Shown here in pieces: positions 53,246 to 64,000 of a stretch of DNA of 64,000 bases. The translations under genes and the position numbers were made by a program. The notes below the pieces were generated by a model. The model had not been told where the DNA came from. It worked only from the letters and a program-made list of their open reading frames with translations, and did not search any database. The first letter of the stretch is position 1, and each line of letters begins with the position of its first letter. This DNA is from Leptolyngbya sp. SIOISBB (lineage in GTDB: Bacteria; Cyanobacteriota; Cyanobacteriia; Phormidesmidales; Phormidesmidaceae): positions 1,364,001-1,428,000 of the forward strand of contig JAAHII010000001.1 of NCBI GenBank assembly GCA_010671905.1, given 5' to 3'.

Positions 53246-53394
53246 AGCTAAGTAGGTGGACAGAATTAATGGGCATCCCGGCAATGACATGGCAAGGCTT
53301 TCAGAAGCTCAAAGCCACATTTAATTACGTCCATGTACTTACTTAGGGGCTTGCGATTTAATAACATCCCTACCAGCAAGAACATTGACGGTAA

Positions 53395-53414
53395 GGGCGC
53401 AAGGCCTTGCGCCC
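53395..53414. repeat. 20-bp perfect palindrome GGGCGCAAGGCCTTGCGCCC
   Basis: Read directly. Confidence 0.9.
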
Positions 53415-53447
53415 CTCCAAGAGGTACGCTATTTCCCCGCAGATCCC

Positions 53448-53867
53448 TTAGCTAATAGTCTGACGAAATTCATTTAGCGCCACCTGCTGTGCAGTCTGTT
53501 GCTGAATCTGTTGAGCGAGTGAATTGCAAACGAGTTCGCAAAGGTCAAAGACAAAAGGATTCGCAATTTGGTAGAAAACACAAACACCTTGCTGGTCACG
53601 GGTGACAATACCTGCCTGGGCCAAAATCTTCAGGTGTTTGGAAACATTTGCTTGTCCTAAGCCTGTCAATTCAATGATTTCAGAAACGTTTTTAGGACCG
53701 TTTCTCAATCGGCAGACAATTTGCAGGCGACTTGATTCAGACAACACTTTAAAGAAATCTGCCACTAGCTGCAAAGCCGAGGGCGAGAGCGTTGACAACA
53801 TGCAATCATCTTCACAATCGTCAACGACAGAAGAATTGTGATTTACCACCTGCGAAGTTGTACTCAT
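53448..53867 (-). CDS. ArsR/SmtB family transcriptional regulator
   Basis: FKVLSESSRLQIVCRLRNGPKNVSEIIELTGLGQANVSKHLKILAQAGIV. Confidence 0.95.
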   Translation of the reverse strand: MSTTSQVVNHNSSVVDDCEDDCMLSTLSPSALQLVADFFKVLSESSRLQIVCRLRNGPKNVSEIIELTGLGQANVSKHLKILAQAGIVTRDQQGVCVFYQIANPFVFDLCELVCNSLAQQIQQQTAQQVALNEFRQTIS

Positions 53868-53990
53868 TTTGCTGAGTTCCTAGAGACGAATTCAGAAGCA
53901 GCCACGAACTGAAGGTTTTAACTGGTCATCAAACCTAGCATACTCTATAACTACGGAGTTGTATTGTTTTTTGCGGTATCAGAGATTAAT

Positions 53991-54858
53991 CTACCCCTTG
54001 AGGCCACTGCCAGATTCCGTTGGCACAATGTATCTTTGCATTACCACAAAGAAAATTAAGACCGGCAAAATTGAAATTACTGAGCCAGCAGCGATTAATC
54101 GCCAGTCTAAAGAGAAACTGCCAGCGAGTTTTTGCCACCCCTAGGGGCAGGGTGTAATATTCGGGGCGATCGAGCAAAATGAGAGGCCACAAAAAATCAC
54201 TCCAGGCCCCAATAAACACAAAAATGGCCAAGGTGACGAGAGCTGGTCGAGTCGAAGAAATCATCACATTCCACCAGATTCCCAATTCTGAGCAACCATC
54301 AATTCGAGCCGCTTCTTCCAACTCTTTGGGTACACCCAAAAATGCCTGACGCATCAGAAAAATGCCAAAGGCCGAGGCAATAAATGGAAAAATCAAGCCC
54401 AGATAGCTGTTGCGTAATCCTAACTGGACCGCTAATACGTAGAGCGGAATCATGACGATCTGAAAGGGGATCAGAATCGTTGCCACAATGAGGGCAAATA
54501 AAAACTTGCGTCCGGCAAACCGTAGCCGTGCTAAGGGGTACGCGGCGAGGGAGCAAAACAGGAGGTTTAGGCAAACGGTGAGCACCGCAACGATAATGCT
54601 GTTGATGAAGTATTGGCCAAAGGGGTTTTGCTGCCAGACCGTAATGAAATTGTTGAGGGTCGGTGTCGCGGGAATAAATTGGGGGGGAAAGGCGAAGATA
54701 TTTTCTTCCGGAGACTTGAAGGCAGTGCTGACTAGCCAGAGTAGTGGCAGCAACATGACGATCGCGATCGTACCCAGCACGCTATAAGTCACCACCAACC
54801 GGCCCCAGGATGACCGCCTAAGTTGGGCCACAAAAGTGTCTTTCTGAGTCGGTTTCAT
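53991..54858 (-). CDS. Carbohydrate ABC transporter permease (MalG/UgpE type); C-terminus shifted by one extra A
   Basis: EAARIDGCSELGIWWNVMISSTRPALVTLAIFVFIGAWSDFLWPL (EAA loop); removing one A of A5 restores GVAKLAGSFSLDWRLIAAGSVISILPVLIFFVVMQRYIVPTESGSGLKG*. Confidence 0.92.
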
Positions 54859-54862
54859 GGGG

Positions 54863-55726
54863 TTAGCCTAGCTGTAGACTCTGCATCAGCCAGAAACCGG
54901 CAAATGCCTCCGTGTTGGGATCCGCTTGCACCGCTAAAAAGTGAACTTGGTTGGCCTGCTGTTTAGCGGTTTCGAAGTTTTCAGCCTCTTGCTGTAACTC
55001 CGGTGTGTTGAGGGTGGCAATGACCCAACTATCAGCGCTACCAGTTTCTAAGATCAGTCTGGGAGTTTTGCCCGGTTCGATCCGCAATTCGCTGACTTCT
55101 AGCCCCGACAACCAACCGGCCATCGGCTGCGCCCGTGAGGAAAAAATGACTAGCCCCGGCACCATGACCTCATCAGCAACGCCAGCGAACTGAGGGGCAA
55201 AGGCTTCCCCAAAGTCAATCGGCCACTCTGACATATCGGCAAAATCTTTGGCAGGCAAAGACACCAAGGCCCACTGTTGACCAATCAACGCATCCGGTAA
55301 CGGATTGGGGGCTGGCGGGGGCGCTCCGACACTGGGTGAAGGCTTGTCGGTATAGCCCGGTTCCTGGGGATAGACTTCGCGGCGACGATACTCCATCCAT
55401 TGCTGCAGCGCTAAAGTCCGACGGCTGGGTTGGACAGCAATCCCTAACTCATCACAGGCGCGAGTGATCATGTTTTGCATGGCAAACCGAAAGAATCGGA
55501 TGCGGCTTGGGGGGGCAGGCGCTTGGGCGATCGCTTCGGTGATCGCATTTTTCAGCTCGATGGAGTTAACTTCGGTATTGGCAACAAATTTGCTAAAGCG
55601 AAACAGCTGAGCGGGATCCGCATTAACAGTCTGCAGCCCTTCGCTGATCAGGACTTCCCAACGCTTTTTGTTGTTCTCATCCAAGATCGGGCGAGAATAA
55701 AAATCTATTTCCCAAACGGTACCCAT
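54863..55726 (-). CDS. Tab2/Atab2 family RNA-binding protein
   Basis: VWEIDFYSRPILDENNKKRWEVLI N-terminus and C-terminal AFAGFWLMQS. Confidence 0.88.
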   Translation of the reverse strand: MGTVWEIDFYSRPILDENNKKRWEVLISEGLQTVNADPAQLFRFSKFVANTEVNSIELKNAITEAIAQAPAPPSRIRFFRFAMQNMITRACDELGIAVQPSRRTLALQQWMEYRRREVYPQEPGYTDKPSPSVGAPPPAPNPLPDALIGQQWALVSLPAKDFADMSEWPIDFGEAFAPQFAGVADEVMVPGLVIFSSRAQPMAGWLSGLEVSELRIEPGKTPRLILETGSADSWVIATLNTPELQQEAENFETAKQQANQVHFLAVQADPNTEAFAGFWLMQSLQLG

Positions 55727-55967
55727 AGGTGTTTTTTAGCTCGTTACTATTGCCGAATGAAATCGCCAAAGTGAAATTGAAACCGGCAGTCATTGGCCAA
55801 GCCTGGTTGCAACCTCAGACAGGCTAACGGCAAAGCTAGTTTATGCCTGGGTGGACTACCTCAGCTCAAGCCAACGCCATGTTGACGCTGAGTCAACGTA
55901 TCTAGGCAACCCATAGACATTAAGCCACCGGCATACCAGCGCGATTTTGCGGATCACTTTGGCATGT

Positions 55968-56843
55968 CTATAGTTCGTTGCTGGCCAGCATCTTGCCGAC
56001 ATTTTGCAATCGACTATCGACATCTGACATTACGGTATCAAATTCTTTGAGCACTTCTCCGGGATACTTTTCCAAGACTTTGGTGGATAAGGAAATGCGA
56101 CCGCGTTGCTCATCGAGGCTGACAATGATGGCTTTGATATCTTGTCCGGCCTTGAGTAAATTTGACAGGGAATCGACGTAATTTTGACTAATTTGGTTAA
56201 TGTGTAACAGGCCCGTGACCCCATCAAAACTGACGAACGCGCCGTAGGGCTTAAGGCTGGCGACGTTACCGTGCACCAGTTGACCCACTTCTAGGGTGGA
56301 CATGGCTTGCGATCGCGCGGCAATCCGTTGAGAGAGCACCAGCTTATTGGCTTCTTGATTGACCTCTAAAAAGCCCACGGAGAGCGTCGTGTCCACCAAA
56401 GCATCGAGGTCTGCTGATTGCGAGAGGTGCGATCGCGGAACGAAGCCCCGCAGCCCTTCCACGTCAACAATCACGCCACCCTTGTTTGTACCCGTCACCT
56501 TGACATCCAGAATGTCTTTGTTAGCTTCTTTTTGCAGTAGGCGTTCCCAGACTTGCTGTACCATCAGCCGTCGCAGCGACAGCACGACTCGCCCTTCCTG
56601 ATCCTGATCGCGGATGATGAGAAATTCGAATTCCTCACCCAAGGGCAGGGTTTCCTCCAGATTTTCGACTCGCTCTAGAGAGGCTTCCTTGAGGGGCAAA
56701 AAGGCGTCAGATTTGCCGCCAATCTCTACCATGGCACCTTCCGAGCCGTGACCGATGACTGTTCCTTTAACCGTGCTACCGGATTGAAAGGTATAGTCGT
56801 GATCAGCCAAGGCGCGGGCAAAATCTTCAGTCGAAAAGGTCAA
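55968..56843 (-). CDS. S1 RNA-binding domain protein (30S ribosomal protein S1-like)
   Basis: Three S1 repeats: G.V.G...., DVKVTGTNKGGVIVDVEGLRGFVPRSHL, GNVASLKPYGAFVSFDGVTGLLHINQIS. Confidence 0.92.
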   Translation of the reverse strand: MTFSTEDFARALADHDYTFQSGSTVKGTVIGHGSEGAMVEIGGKSDAFLPLKEASLERVENLEETLPLGEEFEFLIIRDQDQEGRVVLSLRRLMVQQVWERLLQKEANKDILDVKVTGTNKGGVIVDVEGLRGFVPRSHLSQSADLDALVDTTLSVGFLEVNQEANKLVLSQRIAARSQAMSTLEVGQLVHGNVASLKPYGAFVSFDGVTGLLHINQISQNYVDSLSNLLKAGQDIKAIIVSLDEQRGRISLSTKVLEKYPGEVLKEFDTVMSDVDSRLQNVGKMLASNEL

Positions 56844-56973
56844 AGTCGGGCCTCCCCCGGTTGCTGCAAAAATTTAGTCTTCCAATCATAGCAACCGATT
56901 TACAGGCTGAAACATTTGCCTAGATCGGATCCAGTTAGGTCCTTATAACCCCTCATGGCTAGAACATCGGGAA

Positions 56974-58491
56974 TTAATGGGATGGGCTGAACGGAGACAG
57001 CAGCGATCGCCCCCATTGGTTCAGTTGTCGAGCGATTTGGATGTGGGGCTCGTCGGGCACGATGGGGATAATATCAGCAGCCTGGCCCGTCTGCAGGAGG
57101 GCGATCGCGCGGTTTGCTGCCTCTAGCCCAGTGACATAGGCTTTTTCCTGCGACCAAGAGCCGTGGCGGGTGACAATCCAATCACCACTCATAAAGACAT
57201 TCTGGAAGCTGGTTTGCCCCGGTAGCAAGTAGCGATAGCTGCCAGGCGCAAAGTGGGTCACTCCTTGAGGGATGCGAATGACGCTGTGATCGACAATCTT
57301 GGCCTCTCCAAAGGCCGGTAGACAACCGGTCAAATTCTCCTGCACTAAGGGCAATACTTCTTCATCGTCAAGATAGAGGAACTGGTTGGCGTGGTAATAG
57401 TCCACTTCGATCACGCTACCAGGCTCATCCCGATACTCGTCGTGTAAGGCATTGAGATCAAAGAACGTCCATCCTGTGGTTTGGTGGAAGCCAAAACAAG
57501 CGTTGGAGGGCAGAGGAACTTCGATTTTGCGATCAAACCACAGTCGGGTGGCGAGTACGTCAACCCCACCTAAATTTTGCACATCGCGAAACTCTTCTCG
57601 ACGCCGCAGGGCGGGACTGCTAGCGACAATTTTCTTCAAGCCAGTGATCCCGACAGAGAAAATGACTGCGTCAGCTTCAAACACCTCATCGCCGCAAACG
57701 ACGCCAGTCAGGCGATCGCCCTCGCCCTCAATGACATCGGTGACTCGATGATTGGCCAAGATTTGGCCTCCAGCGGCCTCAATCGCCTGAGTCCATGGAC
57801 GAAAGATTTGTTCACCAACCGTGCCGCGGCACCAGCGCACGTCAAAGTCGGGTTGATGAGCCAGGATGAAGTAATAGAGCATGCCCAAGGTGGCCGCAGC
57901 GGAACATTGTTCCCCCGGTGCAAATAGCCCCACTAGTAGCATCGGTTCAAAAGCTTCTTTATACAGTCGTTCTGAGACGCCAAATTGCCGAAATAGTTCA
58001 CGGGCCGACAGGCGATCGTAACGTCGCCAGGCATCGTCAGAATTGTCAAAGTCCACCACTGAGTAGAGCAGCGGTAGGGCCGAGAGGCGATCGCTCAAAG
58101 GCAATCGCTTAAAGTCGGTGTAGACAAAGGTACCCAAGGGACTGGGGAGATAAGGCTGCATTTGGAACAGCGGCGACTCGACTTCTAAGCCGTGGGGCGA
58201 ATATTGGCTAGAACAGGTATAAGGCGTAAAGGGTTGAATGCCTAATTCATCAACGAGTCCAAAAATATTGCTGTAGGGATACCAGAAGCCGTGAATGCCC
58301 GCCTCGACCGAGCGCCCTTGCTCAGTTTGCCAGCCCGCGACTAACCCACCCGGATAGCTGCCCGCTTCTAACAAGGTGACGGCATAGCCTTGCTTAGCTA
58401 AATGATAAGCTGCGCCTAAACCGGCCCAACCGGCTCCCACCACAACTACTCGTGGTGTTGACTGTTCTTGATCGTTCATTGCTGCGTCCAA
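56974..58491 (-). CDS. FAD-dependent oxidoreductase of the carotene desaturase-like type
   Basis: VVVVGAGWAGLGAAYHLAKQGYAVTLLEAGSYPGGLV; C-terminal VFMSGDWI...S.EKAYVTGLEAAN. Confidence 0.9.
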   Translation of the reverse strand: MDAAMNDQEQSTPRVVVVGAGWAGLGAAYHLAKQGYAVTLLEAGSYPGGLVAGWQTEQGRSVEAGIHGFWYPYSNIFGLVDELGIQPFTPYTCSSQYSPHGLEVESPLFQMQPYLPSPLGTFVYTDFKRLPLSDRLSALPLLYSVVDFDNSDDAWRRYDRLSARELFRQFGVSERLYKEAFEPMLLVGLFAPGEQCSAAATLGMLYYFILAHQPDFDVRWCRGTVGEQIFRPWTQAIEAAGGQILANHRVTDVIEGEGDRLTGVVCGDEVFEADAVIFSVGITGLKKIVASSPALRRREEFRDVQNLGGVDVLATRLWFDRKIEVPLPSNACFGFHQTTGWTFFDLNALHDEYRDEPGSVIEVDYYHANQFLYLDDEEVLPLVQENLTGCLPAFGEAKIVDHSVIRIPQGVTHFAPGSYRYLLPGQTSFQNVFMSGDWIVTRHGSWSQEKAYVTGLEAANRAIALLQTGQAADIIPIVPDEPHIQIARQLNQWGRSLLSPFSPSH

Positions 58492-58566
58492 TACGGTCTA
58501 CGATTTCATCTACCTACAACTCTATTGCCGTTGCTGCCAGGTTCTGAGAAACATTGGCGGTCATCA

Positions 58567-59169
58567 TCAACGACTCAAGCCGGATGCCCAATGCATAAAG
58601 TAAGTGGATACCAATAACAGTGTGAACGTAATTCTCCATTTTTGCTTAACGGCAACTCTCGACTGCTGGATTAAGGCACACAGAAGTAACGGTAGTAGTA
58701 CGCCTAACTCAATGACTAGGTTGTAGTAGAAGTAGTAGTTGAATAGACTGATTTTTCCAGCACTGGGAAGCAGTCCAAAGGGCAGTCGAAACAAGCGATC
58801 GCTAGCAGGCCAAAGCAGCGGCAGCGCCGTGACCCCCACGAGCATATCTAGCCAAACATGCGAAAGTCCCGCCAATACGAGCTGCGCACTAGCACGCCAA
58901 AGTTGCTGTCCTCTAACGCCCGCGACAAAGCAGCCCGCGAGGGTCAGCATCGGTAACCCCAAAGCGAACAGCAACGAATGGGTAATGCGCAATCCCGCGT
59001 TGGCACTAGGGTGCAAAGCTGGAATGACATAATCCAAATCGGGTAAGAGGGCAATCACGATCAGCCAGCCGACCCAACCTAAGCGAAAAAAGCTCCACCG
59101 AGGTTGAGAAAAAGAGAGAATCCACCCAATCGCCCCGCCGACCAAACTGTGCCCAATAAATGAAGACAT
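58567..59169 (-). CDS. Membrane-bound metal-dependent hydrolase (YdjM/DUF457 type)
   Basis: HSLVGGAIG, LPDLDYVIPALHPSANAGLRITHSLLFA, HVWLDMLVG. Confidence 0.8.
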   Translation of the reverse strand: MSSFIGHSLVGGAIGWILSFSQPRWSFFRLGWVGWLIVIALLPDLDYVIPALHPSANAGLRITHSLLFALGLPMLTLAGCFVAGVRGQQLWRASAQLVLAGLSHVWLDMLVGVTALPLLWPASDRLFRLPFGLLPSAGKISLFNYYFYYNLVIELGVLLPLLLCALIQQSRVAVKQKWRITFTLLLVSTYFMHWASGLSR

Positions 59170-59199
59170 GTTTTCTGGCTAGTTCTTAGGATAATGAAG

Positions 59200-60874
<1,675 letters not shown>

Positions 60875-60909
60875 CTAAAATTCATTCCTGATCCGGAAAT
60901 GTCAGGGTT

Positions 60910-63690
60910 TTAATGTTCGGACTCATCAGGCGTTTTTTTGGCGGCAGTGCTCTTTTTGGTCGTCGAAGACTTCTTGGCCGTGGTGGTTTTGGCACCAGTT
61001 GATTTGGAAGCTGCCGCTTGTTTTGTGGTTGAAGTCTTCCGCGTAGTTGTTTTCTTGGCTGTGGACTTCTTGGCTGTCGCTTTTTTCGCGGTGGTCTTCT
61101 TCGTCGTAGCCTTTTTCGCGGTGGATTTCTTACGAGTGGTTTTCTTCTTGGTTCCTGCTTTGGCCGTAATGAGAGCGATCGCTTCCTCTAACGTAATGTC
61201 GCTCTCCGTCTTGCCCTCTGGTAAGCCCGCATTAGTCTTGCCATGCTTCACATACAGGCCGTAGGGACCCTTGTAAACCGCAATGAGCCCGTCATCATCG
61301 GGATGCTTGCCAAGCTCCTTCAGCGGCTCAGCTTTGCGACGTCCCCGACCGGCTTTGGGCTGCGCTAAGAGTTCTAAAGCACGCTCTAGGCTGACAGTGA
61401 GGACATTGTCATCACCTTTGAGCGATCGATAGTCCTTGCCCTCTTTACCCTGATCATGAACCACATATGGACCAAAGCGTCCCAAACTTGCCTTAACTGG
61501 TTTGCCACTTTCGGGATGGGCACCTAAGAGTCGCGGCAGCGCCAATAGGCCGACCGCCATCTCCATGGTCACATCTTCGGGCTTTTTGCCTTTCGGTAGT
61601 GAGGCTCGCTTGGGTTTGGGTTTCTCTTCGGTAGCATCACCCAGCTGCACATAAGGACCGTAAGCTCCAATCAGGACATAGATTGGTTCGCCCGTTTCCG
61701 GATGGAAGCCCAATTTTTCGGGACCTTCGAGTTTCTGCTTGAGCAGTAGCTGCACCTGATCGGCATCTAAATCAGCCGGGGACACATCAACCGGCACCGA
61801 GGCCTTAACCGGACCGTTTTCGTCTTCCGTTTCCACATAGGGACCATACCGTCCGATGCGCACTTTAGCGGCCAAGCCATCTAGATCAACGGTGCGAGCC
61901 TCTGCCGGGTCAATTTGACTTTCCTGTTCATGTACCTGAGTTTCCAGTCCCTCATCCCCGGCGTAGAAATCTTTGAGGTAAGGCAGCCAAGCCGCTTCTC
62001 CGGTCGAAATGTGGTCCAGGGTGCGTTCCATGCGGGCGGTGAAACCGACATCTACCAAGTCCGGAAAATGGCTAGAGAGCAGGTCGGTAACCGCAAAGGC
62101 GGTAAACGTTGGCGTCAGACTGTTGCCATTAGCTGTGACATAACCGCGATCGATAATGGTGCCAATCACACTAGCGTAGGTACTCGGACGGCCAATACCT
62201 TCGCTTTCGAGGGTTTTGACGAGGGTTGCTTCGGTGTAGCGAGCCGGGGGCTGAGTTTCGTGACCCACCGCTTCCAGCTCATTGCAGTTAACGGCATCCC
62301 CAACAGCTAGCCGCGGCAACAACACTTCCTGATTTTCGATCGCCGCATCAGGATCATCTGATCCTTCGACATAGGCGCGGAAGAAGCCGGGAAAATCAAT
62401 GCGCTTACCCGTCGCGCGGAAAATCGCGTTGTCCACCTCAATCTGCACCGTGATGTTGGTTTGCCGCGCTTCCGCCATTTGGGTCGCGACGGTGCGCTTC
62501 CAGATCAGGTCATATAGCGATAATTCGCGACCACTCAAACCCGTTTCCTGCGGGGTGCGAAAAGCCTGACCGGCAGGTCGAATGGCTTCGTGTGCTTCTT
62601 GGGCTGACTTACTTTTCGTCGCGTACTGACGAGGTTTAGGGCTGAGGTAGTCACTGCCGTACTTGGTCTCGACGCAGCTGCGAGCTGCCGCGATCGCCTG
62701 CTGCGACAAGTGCACCGAGTCGGTACGCATATAAGTAATGTAGCCCTGCTCGTAGAGGCTCTGAGCGACTCGCATGGTGTCTCGCGCCGAGAGCCGCAGC
62801 TTGCGGTTTGATTCCTGCTGCAGGGTAGATGTTGTGAAGGGTGGTGACGGTTTACGAGTTGAAGGACGCTCCTCCAGGTTCGCGATTGTCCAAGCGCCTG
62901 CTTGCAACCGTTCCTGCAGCGTATTAGCCTCAGTCTCATTCAACAGAACAACATCGCGACCCGCCGCAATCTGTCCGGTATTTTCATCAAAATCACTGCC
63001 CGTAGCGAGACGCTTGCCATCGAGCGTAATGAGCTTAGCCTCAAAGGATTCACTATCCTTCAACAGTTGCGCCTTGAGATCCCAATAAGAACCTCGGCGG
63101 AAGGCGCGGCGGGCTCGCTCACGTTCGACCAATAACTTGACGGCAACGGACTGCACCCGTCCCGCCGAGAGACCCCACGCAATTTTTTTCCACAGTAGCG
63201 GCGACAGGGTATACCCCACTAAGCGATCAAGGATACGCCGGGTCTCCTGCGCTCGGACTAACTGGTCATCGATGTCACGGCAATTATCTAAAGCCGCTTG
63301 AATCGCCTCTTCCGTGATTTCGTGAAACACCATGCGCTTAATCGGCACTTTGGGTTTCAGGACCTGCAATAGATGCCAGCTAATGCTTTCACCTTCGCGG
63401 TCTTCGTCAGTGGCCAGTACCAGTTCGTCAACGTTTTTTAGAGCGTCTTTGAGGGTTTTAACAACTTTCTTTTTGTCGGAAGGAACGACATAGAGAGGTT
63501 CAAAATCCGCTTCTGGGTTTACCCCCAGCTGTGCCCATTTTTCGCCTTTAACCGAGGCGGGAATCTCACTCGCCGATCGCGGCAAATCTCTCACATGCCC
63601 CATCGATGCCTCAACTCGATATCCGGCGGGCAAATAGTTCCGAATAGTCTTGGCTTTAGTGGGTGACTCAACAATGACGAGGGTGGACAT
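60910..63690 (-). CDS. topA: DNA topoisomerase I with Lys/Thr/Ala-rich C-terminal tail
   Basis: [45 protein letters not shown]; tail [17 protein letters not shown]. Confidence 0.97.
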   Translation of the reverse strand: MSTLVIVESPTKAKTIRNYLPAGYRVEASMGHVRDLPRSASEIPASVKGEKWAQLGVNPEADFEPLYVVPSDKKKVVKTLKDALKNVDELVLATDEDREGESISWHLLQVLKPKVPIKRMVFHEITEEAIQAALDNCRDIDDQLVRAQETRRILDRLVGYTLSPLLWKKIAWGLSAGRVQSVAVKLLVERERARRAFRRGSYWDLKAQLLKDSESFEAKLITLDGKRLATGSDFDENTGQIAAGRDVVLLNETEANTLQERLQAGAWTIANLEERPSTRKPSPPFTTSTLQQESNRKLRLSARDTMRVAQSLYEQGYITYMRTDSVHLSQQAIAAARSCVETKYGSDYLSPKPRQYATKSKSAQEAHEAIRPAGQAFRTPQETGLSGRELSLYDLIWKRTVATQMAEARQTNITVQIEVDNAIFRATGKRIDFPGFFRAYVEGSDDPDAAIENQEVLLPRLAVGDAVNCNELEAVGHETQPPARYTEATLVKTLESEGIGRPSTYASVIGTIIDRGYVTANGNSLTPTFTAFAVTDLLSSHFPDLVDVGFTARMERTLDHISTGEAAWLPYLKDFYAGDEGLETQVHEQESQIDPAEARTVDLDGLAAKVRIGRYGPYVETEDENGPVKASVPVDVSPADLDADQVQLLLKQKLEGPEKLGFHPETGEPIYVLIGAYGPYVQLGDATEEKPKPKRASLPKGKKPEDVTMEMAVGLLALPRLLGAHPESGKPVKASLGRFGPYVVHDQGKEGKDYRSLKGDDNVLTVSLERALELLAQPKAGRGRRKAEPLKELGKHPDDDGLIAVYKGPYGLYVKHGKTNAGLPEGKTESDITLEEAIALITAKAGTKKKTTRKKSTAKKATTKKTTAKKATAKKSTAKKTTTRKTSTTKQAAASKSTGAKTTTAKKSSTTKKSTAAKKTPDESEH

Positions 63691-64000
63691 AGATTGATCG
63701 TTATAAGATTCCTAGATTCCGTGACGTTAGCGGATAAGTTGTACAAACAGAAAGGATTGTTAACTAAGATTTCAGATTTTGCTCATCACCCTTAGTGCTG
63801 CAGGCTGCTTCCTGTTCACTCCTAACACATCATCTCTGCAATATCTAAATCGAACTTAGCGCATTTGTCCCGGAGAGTACCCAGATTGGTTTTAAGGGCA
63901 TCAGACATCGATAGGCACGTTTGAGCCATCGAGTTGCCCCATGACGTAGGTTCAGGGAGTTCTGGTTGGCAAGCGGTTTAGACAGGAACACAAGATGTCA

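Noticed and set aside
60938-61264. 108-aa Val/Phe-rich plus-strand ORF
   Set aside because: Antisense of the lysine-rich topA tail; no independent support.

Overview
This is a cyanobacterial chromosomal window. The evidence is the abundance of HIP1 octamers (GCGATCGC) and recognisable genes chlG, petP (DUF2862), a Tab2-like gene, hisF, pheT, primary sigma factor sigA, topA and an S1-domain protein. The housekeeping backbone is interrupted by accessory segments: (i) an IS element at 12952-14508 with terminal inverted repeats and a 9-bp target duplication; (ii) a GC-rich, HIP1-free block at about 24.2-27.2 kb (LysR, DJ-1/PfpI, ABM monooxygenase, truncated SDR); (iii) a defence-like STAND NTPase with an N-terminal PD-(D/E)XK-like domain at 27553-30548; (iv) a methyltransferase/P-loop cluster with a damaged duplicate; (v) two AAA-like ATPases, one fused to GAF and AhpD-like domains; (vi) an IS110-type element whose upstream region holds stem-loops where a bridge RNA would be expected. 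Many genes are split by one-base shifts, mostly an extra base in a short homopolymer, and chlG is one of them. Residual assembly indels are therefore a serious alternative to pseudogenisation. The best candidates for something under-described are the nuclease-STAND protein, the AAA-GAF-AhpD fusion, the coupled membrane-hydrolase/papain-like pair at 20.2-23.9 kb, and the structured DNA/RNA segment at 34.16-34.48 kb. All family calls come from reading motifs in the translations; no database searches were run.
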